A stretch of DNA of 64,000 bases from Xylocopilactobacillus apis (lineage in GTDB: Bacteria; Bacillota; Bacilli; Lactobacillales; Lactobacillaceae): NCBI RefSeq assembly GCF_033095965.1, contig NZ_AP026801.1, positions 1,508,001 through 1,572,000 of the forward strand, given 5' to 3'. A program made the position numbers and the translations under genes. Below are positions 57,670 to 64,000 of the stretch, one piece after another. Position 1 is the first letter of the stretch; each line of letters opens with the position of its first letter. Below the pieces are notes generated by a model. The model saw only the letters and a program-made list of their open reading frames with translations, made no database searches and was not told the DNA's origin.

Positions 57670-59067
57670 TTATTTAGAGTCGTCATTGATGTCTTCTCTA
57701 GTATTTCCCTCTTTTGTAACCTTTTTAACTTTAATAATTATCTCACCAATAATTACCATTATAATTGTTCCAATAAATATAGGCAGCTGCTCTGTCAGAC
57801 TGCTTTTACTAAAGTCTAATGGAACTGCAGTAAAGATTAATGCAATGACAATTAATGCAACTGGAACATAAGCTAATATATGTAAGAACGTATTATTTCC
57901 ACTAACTTTAAAAGGTCTTGGAGTATCTGGATCAATTTTTCTAAGTTTTAAGAAAGCTGGAAAAATTGGAATATAAGCTAACATTAACATTACTAAGTTT
58001 AATGAGAAGAATGACCAGAATAAATCTTGACTAGGCAACAGTGGCGCTACTACAACAATTACTGACGCAATTACACCATTCATAATCGAAGCCCCGTTTG
58101 GCATTTGATTCTTTGGAGATTTTTTAGCAAATACACTAGGCAAATCTCCGTTTTCTGCTGCATAAGAAGCAACACTGTTGACCCCAAATGACCAAGAAAT
58201 CATATTACCGAATAAAGTCAGCATGAACAGCAGTGCAATGATGCTAATGAACCAGCCAGTATCTGTTCCAAGCAATAATTTAAAGGCATCCATCAAACCG
58301 CTTCCGGTATTAATCTTATCGGTTGGAATAGCTACTCCGATTCCAAATGCCGAAAAAATATAAATTGCCGCAATTACAATCCCACCAATAATAATTGATT
58401 GTTTAATCTGTTTGGTAGGATTTTCCATCTGATCAGCCATCGTACAGATAACTTCAAATCCTAACAAATTAAATATTATTACTGAAACAAAAGATAAACT
58501 GTGCAGATCAAAAGTTGGCAGCATACTCTTAAGAGTAAATTGATTAGCCATTCCTTTAGTTAAGGCCGTGTAAATTCCTAAAACACCAATCAAAATAGCT
58601 AATGTCATTTTAATAATTGCCGCAGTGTTTAGAATCCAAACACTATCACTAACTGGATAGAAACTAATCCAAATAATCAGCCAAATGAAAATTAATTCGA
58701 TTAAAACACCGGTCCAAGTTCCTAGTTTAATACCAAAAATTGTTTCAATTAACCCCGGACACATGACAGCTAGTGATGCTAACCAAAGCGGAAAATTAAT
58801 CCAATAGTACCAAGCCGCTCTTGATCCCCATTTATGCCCAAATGCCTTTGTAATCCAATCGTATAAACCACCCTCTCCAATATAAGTGGTCCCTAGTTCG
58901 GAAGAAATAAGACCATATGGTAATAAAAATAATACTAATAGAAAAATCCACCAAAAAAATTGTGAATTTCCTATCGATGCCACAGGAGCTGCTGCTTCAG
59001 CAACAAAAACCACACAAATAACTGATAAAACAGCACTCATGAGGCTAAATTTTTTCTTTTTAGGCAT
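57670..59067 (-). CDS. aguD: APC-family antiporter, probably agmatine/putrescine (AguD)
   Basis: 465 residues from ATG 59065-59067; a TTG seven codons earlier overlaps the AAAGGGG ribosome site and is rejected. About twelve transmembrane helices. It belongs to the glutamate:GABA-antiporter-like group of APC transporters (FVAEAAAPVASIGNSQFFWW, GEGGLYDWITKAFGHKWGSR). Being divergent from aguB and close to aguA and a carbamate kinase gene, it most likely exchanges agmatine for putrescine. The substrate is inferred from context. Confidence 0.82.
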   Translation of the reverse strand: MPKKKKFSLMSAVLSVICVVFVAEAAAPVASIGNSQFFWWIFLLVLFLLPYGLISSELGTTYIGEGGLYDWITKAFGHKWGSRAAWYYWINFPLWLASLAVMCPGLIETIFGIKLGTWTGVLIELIFIWLIIWISFYPVSDSVWILNTAAIIKMTLAILIGVLGIYTALTKGMANQFTLKSMLPTFDLHSLSFVSVIIFNLLGFEVICTMADQMENPTKQIKQSIIIGGIVIAAIYIFSAFGIGVAIPTDKINTGSGLMDAFKLLLGTDTGWFISIIALLFMLTLFGNMISWSFGVNSVASYAAENGDLPSVFAKKSPKNQMPNGASIMNGVIASVIVVVAPLLPSQDLFWSFFSLNLVMLMLAYIPIFPAFLKLRKIDPDTPRPFKVSGNNTFLHILAYVPVALIVIALIFTAVPLDFSKSSLTEQLPIFIGTIIMVIIGEIIIKVKKVTKEGNTREDINDDSK

Positions 59068-59351
59068 ATCTTTGAGTTCCCCTTTCAAACAGTCTGCATA
59101 TTTTTTAACTCGATCGCAAACTAAATACAGTTATAAAGTATAAATAATCTATCCTCCAACAGAAAGGGCTTTCTTTGATTCTGATCAAATAACAACTACC
59201 ATGTATTTTGTTTTATTTTGCGGAATTTGATACATTTTTTAAAATAAATCTTATTATCAAGCAGAATATGCACTTATTTTTGTTTGTTACGCAAAATGTA
59301 ACAAACTACATGATTATTTTGCTTGAATTCAATTAAGCGTTATCACCTTTA

Positions 59352-59407
59352 TTTAATCGCTTTCACATTTTATATTAAATATGGTTAAGAAAACAAATGG
59401 TCTTAAC
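59352..59407. promoter_or_regulatory. cre-like site and hairpin upstream of aguB
   Basis: TTTAATCGCTTTCA (59352-59365) is 13 of 14 to the complement of a catabolite-repression element (TGNAANCGNTNNCA). GTTAAGA / TCTTAAC (59384-59407) forms an inverted repeat just before the ribosome site. Agmatine clusters are under catabolite control in related bacteria. Rest of 59068-59431 is AT-rich divergent promoter space. Confidence 0.55.
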
Positions 59408-59431
59408 GAAAACATTTGAAAGGATTTATTT

Positions 59432-60466
59432 ATGAAACGCGATTTTATTGATACTAATACTTATACGAGAGAGGAAATCCAATATTTAATTAATCTTGGA
59501 ATTCAAATTAAACGTAATATCAAAAGAGGAAACTATCCTAACCTTTTACCTAACAGAACTTTGGGAATGATTTTTGAAGAATCCTCAACTAGAACTAGAG
59601 TTGCTTTTGAAACTGCAATGACTCAATTAGGAGGTCATTCACAATATCTTGCTCCAGGCCAAATTCACTTGGGAAGTGCTGAAAGTGAATCATTAGGCGA
59701 CACGGCAATTGTACTATCACGTTTAGTTGATGTTTTAATGGCTCGTGTTGCTAAACATGAAACCGTTCAAAAATTAGCTGAAACTGCTACAGTCCCAGTT
59801 TTAAATGGTATGAGCGATTACAATCACCCAACTCAAGAAATTGGAGACATAACAACGATGGCTGAACACTTACCTGCTGGTAAGAAATTAAGCGATTGTA
59901 AAGTAGTATTCGTCGGAGACGCTACTCAAGTATGTGTTTCATTAATGTTTATCGCATCTAAGATGGGAATGCACTTCGTTCAATTTGGACCTAAAGGCTA
60001 CCAAATTCCAGAAGAAAGTCTTGCAATTGCGAAGAAAAATTGTGAATTATCAGGCGGAACTGTTGAAGTAACAGAAAATGCTGATGAAGCTATGAAGGAT
60101 GCAGATTTTGTATATACTGACGTTTGGTATGGCTTATATGAATCACCACTTTCATATGATGAAAGAATGAAAATCTTCTATCCTAAATATCAGGTTAGCG
60201 AAGAATTAATGGCAAAAGCAGCAAGTCATGCAATGTTCATGCACTGTCTTCCAGCAAACCGCGGTGAAGAAGTTACTGATGCAGTCTTAGATTCACCTGC
60301 ATCTATTGCTTGGGATGAAGCAGAAAATCGTTTGACATCAATTCGTGCATTACTAGTTTATTTACTTGCTCCATCAATGAACTACACTGAAAAACAGCTC
60401 GATGATTTAAATGATCCAAAATTAAAGGAAATGATTTTAAACTTAGTTGATAACTCAACTCGTTAA
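59432..60466 (+). CDS. aguB: putrescine carbamoyltransferase
   Basis: 344 residues. Converts N-carbamoylputrescine and phosphate into putrescine and carbamoyl phosphate. The carbamoyl phosphate site STRTR is at 52-56, NHPTQEIGD near 131, and HCLPANRG near 270. The long C-terminal helical extension after [11 protein letters not shown] is typical of putrescine, rather than ornithine, transcarbamylases. First gene of the rightward agu cluster. Confidence 0.93.
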   Translation: MKRDFIDTNTYTREEIQYLINLGIQIKRNIKRGNYPNLLPNRTLGMIFEESSTRTRVAFETAMTQLGGHSQYLAPGQIHLGSAESESLGDTAIVLSRLVDVLMARVAKHETVQKLAETATVPVLNGMSDYNHPTQEIGDITTMAEHLPAGKKLSDCKVVFVGDATQVCVSLMFIASKMGMHFVQFGPKGYQIPEESLAIAKKNCELSGGTVEVTENADEAMKDADFVYTDVWYGLYESPLSYDERMKIFYPKYQVSEELMAKAASHAMFMHCLPANRGEEVTDAVLDSPASIAWDEAENRLTSIRALLVYLLAPSMNYTEKQLDDLNDPKLKEMILNLVDNSTR

Positions 60467-60486
60467 ATTCAAGCAGAACGATAACT

Positions 60487-61875
60487 ATGGATAATGAGCT
60501 TGATCACGAAAATGGGGCGCTAAATAACCAAGAATTAGCAACAAGCAGCATTAATAGATTATTCTTCAAGTATGGTTCTCTCACATTAATCGGACAGATA
60601 GCCCAAGCCATCATGGTTATTTTAGAAGGCATTTTCATTGGGCAAGGACTTGGATCCTTAGGTCTAGCCACTGTCAGTGTAATTATGCCTTTAGAATTAC
60701 TGAGTACTGGATTGGGCGGAGGTTTAGGGATTGGTGTCAGCACCGTTTCTGCTTTAGACAAAGGAAAAGGAAATGTTGAACGTTCACAAAAAGTCTTCTC
60801 CGACGGTTTTTGGTTCACTTTAATTATTTCAATTTTACTTGCGTTGATAATTGGCTTTAATGCTTCTGGTATTGCTAGTCTTTTAGGCGCTCAAGCTGAA
60901 ACTCACCAAGCAGCTGCAACATTTATCAGAATATTTATGGTAGGATATCCTTTTTCCATAACAGGTCAAATGATTGTTAGTATGCTTAGAGTTGATGAAC
61001 AGCCGGGATTAAGCAGTTGGATTATGTCATTATCTGCTTTAATTTCAATTCTCGAATTGTATTACGGAGTTTTTATAGCTAAATGGGGCATCGTTGCTGT
61101 TGGAATTTATTACGGTATGTCAATCGGTCTTTTCTTTACAGGAATTTTTTACTTCATTTTTTCAAAAACAAAATTGAAAATTAAATTTGATTTTAACTTT
61201 GATTGGAAAACAATTCTCGATGATATCAAAATTTCGATTCCTTATTTTGTAATTACAATTTCAAGCTCTATTTTTACTTGGGTGATGAATATTATCTTAG
61301 GAAAAAATGGTACAAGTGTCGATGTTGCAGCTTTTGGTATTGTCAATGGTTATATTTTTTACATTTTCAATACTATTACTGTTTCATTAACCCAAGGGAT
61401 GCAGCCGATCGCTAGCTATAACTACGGTGCAAAACTGTTTGATCGAGTTCGTCAGTTACTTAACATTAGTATTTTGTCTAATATTGTTGTAATTGCTGCA
61501 ATTACTTTACTTTACGCTGTTTTCTCGCGTCCTTTAGTAACTATTTTTGCGGGATCTGATACTCAATTAATGAAGATGACTATGTCAACATCAATAATTA
61601 TGGTTGGATTCACGGCTTTGGGTTCGACTGTTAATATTTTGTCTGGTTACTATCAGGCTATTAATAAAATTAAAATTTCAAACTTCTTAGGAATCATAAA
61701 ATTTTTAATTATTGCCACTCCGCTTTTATTAATCTTAAACGCCATATTTGGAGCAAACGGGGCTTGGTATAGTCAACCTATCGCAGACGTAATTGTATTT
61801 ATTGTTTCATTAATTTTGTGGAAAAAAGAAATTGATAATTTAAAAAAAGAAGTGAAAGAATTACGCATAAATTAA
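60487..61875 (+). CDS. MATE-family efflux transporter
   Basis: 462 residues with twelve predicted transmembrane helices and the MATE pattern (FKYGSLTLIGQIAQAIMVIL, FNTITVSLTQGMQPIASYNY). A drug/sodium or proton antiporter by family. It is 20 bases downstream of aguB and without a clear terminator between, so it may be co-transcribed, although MATE genes are not standard parts of agmatine operons. Confidence 0.9.
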   Translation: MDNELDHENGALNNQELATSSINRLFFKYGSLTLIGQIAQAIMVILEGIFIGQGLGSLGLATVSVIMPLELLSTGLGGGLGIGVSTVSALDKGKGNVERSQKVFSDGFWFTLIISILLALIIGFNASGIASLLGAQAETHQAAATFIRIFMVGYPFSITGQMIVSMLRVDEQPGLSSWIMSLSALISILELYYGVFIAKWGIVAVGIYYGMSIGLFFTGIFYFIFSKTKLKIKFDFNFDWKTILDDIKISIPYFVITISSSIFTWVMNIILGKNGTSVDVAAFGIVNGYIFYIFNTITVSLTQGMQPIASYNYGAKLFDRVRQLLNISILSNIVVIAAITLLYAVFSRPLVTIFAGSDTQLMKMTMSTSIIMVGFTALGSTVNILSGYYQAINKIKISNFLGIIKFLIIATPLLLILNAIFGANGAWYSQPIADVIVFIVSLILWKKEIDNLKKEVKELRIN

Positions 61876-62134
61876 TTGATAAAAAATTGGGGGAGAATTT
61901 ATTATTATATAAATCATGTTGTGCTCACTTATGTTTTAGGTCACCTCTTTAAAACTACTTGTACCATTTACTTACTTTTACATTCATAATTAAAACAAAC
62001 CTCTTAATGTTAGATACTAAATTAAATTTTTAATACCAATGTGTTTTATCCTAATTAAAAGATAGTTATAAAAATATTAAAGTTGACTTTTGACCTAAAG
62101 ATGGGACATTTACTAATTATCAAGATCAATTAAA

Positions 62135-62287
62135 CTTACGGTGCTTAAGACAGCAACCATAAAATCAGGAAAATTAGCTGATATCGCTGTCTTAGATACA
62201 AATATTTTAGAATCTAAGCCTGAAGACATCTATAAAACTCAGGCTGTTATGACAATGGTTAATGGTAAAATTATTTACCAAAAATAA
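62135..62287 (+). pseudogene. C-terminal remnant of an amidohydrolase gene
   Basis: The frame reads KTATIKSGKLADIAVLDTNI and then VMTMVNGKIIYQK before a stop, the characteristic end of amidohydrolase (metal-dependent, YtcJ-like) proteins. There is no start codon and no upstream part. The flanking intergenic bases 61876-62134 and 62288-62470 are AT-rich with no gene seen apart from the aguA ribosome site AAAGAAAGG. Confidence 0.75.
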
Positions 62288-62470
62288 ATTTATTAAAGAA
62301 ACTAAATAAGTCAATTAACAAGAAAAACCAATTTTATAAAAAACATCTCCTTAATAATTTATCCAAAATAATATCTCTTTTAAAACAATGCCAAAGTTTT
62401 AATTTTCTTCGTTAAAGTCAGATTTATTATAGTTTCGTAAAAGAACCAATATTTAAAGAAAGGTAACAAA

Positions 62471-63568
62471 ATGAAAACATTACAATCATCACCAAAAAAA
62501 GATGGATTTAGAATGCCTGGTGAATTTGAGCCTCATAAAGGAGTTTACATCCTTTGGCCAGAACGTCCAGATAACTGGCGTGATGGTGCAAAACCTGCAC
62601 AGCACACATTCGTAAATGTTGCAAAAGCAATTTCTGAATTTGAACATGTAACTGTTGGTGTATCTGACGAACAATATGCAAATGCTCGTCATATGCTTCC
62701 TGATGAAGTTGAAGTTGTTGAGATCTCAAATGACGACTCATGGATTCGTGATTGTGGACCAACTTTTGTTGTTAATGATAACGGTAAAATGCGCGGTGTC
62801 GATTGGCATTTTAATGCTTGGGGTGGTTTAGTTGACGGATTATACTTCCCTTGGGATAAAGATGACCGTGTTGCTCAAAAAGTAACCGAAATTGAAAGAA
62901 CTGATCGTTATCGTTTAGATGATTTCACTCTCGAAGGCGGATCTATTCATGTTGATGGTGAAGGAACATTAATCACTACTGAAGAATGTCTTTTATCACA
63001 AGGAAGGAATCCTCAACTGAGTAAAGAACAAATTGAAAATATTCTAAAAGAATATCTCAATCTTGAAAAAATTATTTGGTTGAAAAAGGGAATCTACAAC
63101 GACGAGACTAACGGACATGTTGATAACATCGCCAATTACGTTGAACCAGGACATATTCTCTTAGCTTGGACTGATGACAAGGATGATCCTCAGTATGAAA
63201 TTTCTAAAGAAAATTATGATATTTTAACCAACTCTACTGATGCTAAAGGAAGAAAAATCCAAGTCGACAAACTTTACGTTCCAAAACCAGTATTGATCAC
63301 TAAAGAAGAAAGTGAAGGCGTTGATGCAGTTGATGGTACATTACCTAGACAAGAGGGCGATCGTCTTGCTGCTAGTTATGTTAACTATTACACTGCTAAT
63401 GGTGGAATCGTCTTCCCATTGTTTGGTGATCCAAATGATGAAAAAGCAAAAGAAACACTGCAAAAAGCATATCCTGATCGTAAAATCGTTGGGGTTCCTG
63501 CTCGCGAAATCTTATTAGGCGGCGGAAATATTCATTGTATTACTCAACAAGTACCGAACGCTGAATAG
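62471..63568 (+). CDS. aguA: agmatine deiminase
   Basis: 365 residues. Hydrolyses agmatine to N-carbamoylputrescine and ammonia. Motifs are [19 protein letters not shown] at 20-38, [15 protein letters not shown] near 86-100, [13 protein letters not shown] near 155-167, GHVDNIA near 218, and the catalytic Cys356 in GGGNIHC. All are as in bacterial agmatine deiminases. With aguB and carbamate kinase it makes ATP and raises pH. Confidence 0.96.
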   Translation: MKTLQSSPKKDGFRMPGEFEPHKGVYILWPERPDNWRDGAKPAQHTFVNVAKAISEFEHVTVGVSDEQYANARHMLPDEVEVVEISNDDSWIRDCGPTFVVNDNGKMRGVDWHFNAWGGLVDGLYFPWDKDDRVAQKVTEIERTDRYRLDDFTLEGGSIHVDGEGTLITTEECLLSQGRNPQLSKEQIENILKEYLNLEKIIWLKKGIYNDETNGHVDNIANYVEPGHILLAWTDDKDDPQYEISKENYDILTNSTDAKGRKIQVDKLYVPKPVLITKEESEGVDAVDGTLPRQEGDRLAASYVNYYTANGGIVFPLFGDPNDEKAKETLQKAYPDRKIVGVPAREILLGGGNIHCITQQVPNAE

Positions 63569-63578
63569 GAGGAAAAAT

Positions 63579-64000
63579 TTGGCAAAAATTGTTGTAGCAT
63601 TAGGCGGTAATGCAATCCTTTCAAGCGATGCATCTGCTAAAGCACAAATGGAAGCAGTTAGAAAAACTGCTCATGAACTTGTTAATTTTATTAAAAATGG
63701 TGACCAATTAATTATTACTCATGGTAATGGTCCACAAGTTGGAAACTTGTTACTTCAGCAGATGAACTCTGATAGTAAGAATAATCCAGCAATGCCTCTT
63801 GATACTTGTGGGGCAATGACCCAGGGAAGTATTGGTTATTGGTTTGAAAATGCACTAAATACTGAATTAGCTGAAAATAAGATCAAACGTGATGTTATTT
63901 CAATTGTTACTCAAACAATTGTTGATGAAAATGATCCAGCTTTTAAAAAGCCATCAAAACCAATTGGTCCTTTTTATACTGAGGAAGAGGTTAAGAAGAT
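63579..64000 (+). CDS. aguC: carbamate kinase, partial (runs off the window)
   Basis: The TTG start at 63579-63581 has AGGAGG five bases upstream, overlapping the aguA stop. The frame reads [14 protein letters not shown] and later [32 protein letters not shown], the amino-acid kinase signature of carbamate kinase. It forms ATP from carbamoyl phosphate made by AguB. About 140 residues are visible. Confidence 0.93.
   Translation, partial: MAKIVVALGGNAILSSDASAKAQMEAVRKTAHELVNFIKNGDQLIITHGNGPQVGNLLLQQMNSDSKNNPAMPLDTCGAMTQGSIGYWFENALNTELAENKIKRDVISIVTQTIVDENDPAFKKPSKPIGPFYTEEEVKK

Overview
The window is a chromosomal segment of a low-GC Gram-positive bacterium, most likely a member of the Lactobacillaceae. 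The indicators are a secE-nusG pair, WxL-domain surface proteins, an agmatine deiminase gene set (putrescine carbamoyltransferase, antiporter, agmatine deiminase, carbamate kinase), type I-E CRISPR repeats of the kind seen in lactobacilli and streptococci, and a temperate siphophage with the usual lactobacillus gene order. The genus cannot be fixed from the sequence alone. No rRNA, tRNA or cas genes are visible.

Layout. (1) 1-5250: nusG, secE, a small membrane protein and a secreted polysaccharide deacetylase, then a leftward operon (alpha/beta hydrolase, RibD-like reductase, frameshifted NAD(P)-binding protein) behind a MerR-type promoter. (2) 5255-9636: a large WxL/leucine-rich surface protein, a LexA-box-controlled 26-residue holin-like toxin with a convergent antisense RNA, a small membrane protein, and CRISPR array 1. 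(3) 9637-51400: an apparently complete prophage of 41,764 bp inserted inside a CRISPR repeat. (4) 51413-54286: two further, partly decayed copies of the toxin / membrane protein / CRISPR cassette; array 2 has seven repeats and array 3 is a lone repeat without spacers. (5) 54287-57505: a paralogue of the first surface protein. (6) 57670-64000: an agmatine catabolism cluster with a MATE transporter and an amidohydrolase remnant inside it.

Prophage, left to right: a membrane-anchored protein, a small-protein accessory module with two matching divergent operators, lysis genes, tail and baseplate, head, packaging, a late-regulator region with six 11-bp repeats, replication and recombination genes (SNF2 helicase, VRR-NUC nuclease, primase-helicase, DNA polymerase A, DUF2815, DUF2800) around an iteron-type origin candidate, then cro / cI and the integrase. 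Lytic genes lie on the minus strand; cI and int lie on the plus strand. The tape measure gene is split by one missing base, so the phage may be defective unless that is a sequencing error.

The most striking feature is the combination of sites. The phage core CCGCGAG is part of the CRISPR repeat, and integration has cut array 1 away from its leader. Each array also sits next to an SOS-controlled type I toxin-antitoxin module. Phage induction (through RecA-dependent cleavage of CI) and the toxin promoters (through LexA boxes) should therefore both answer to DNA damage.
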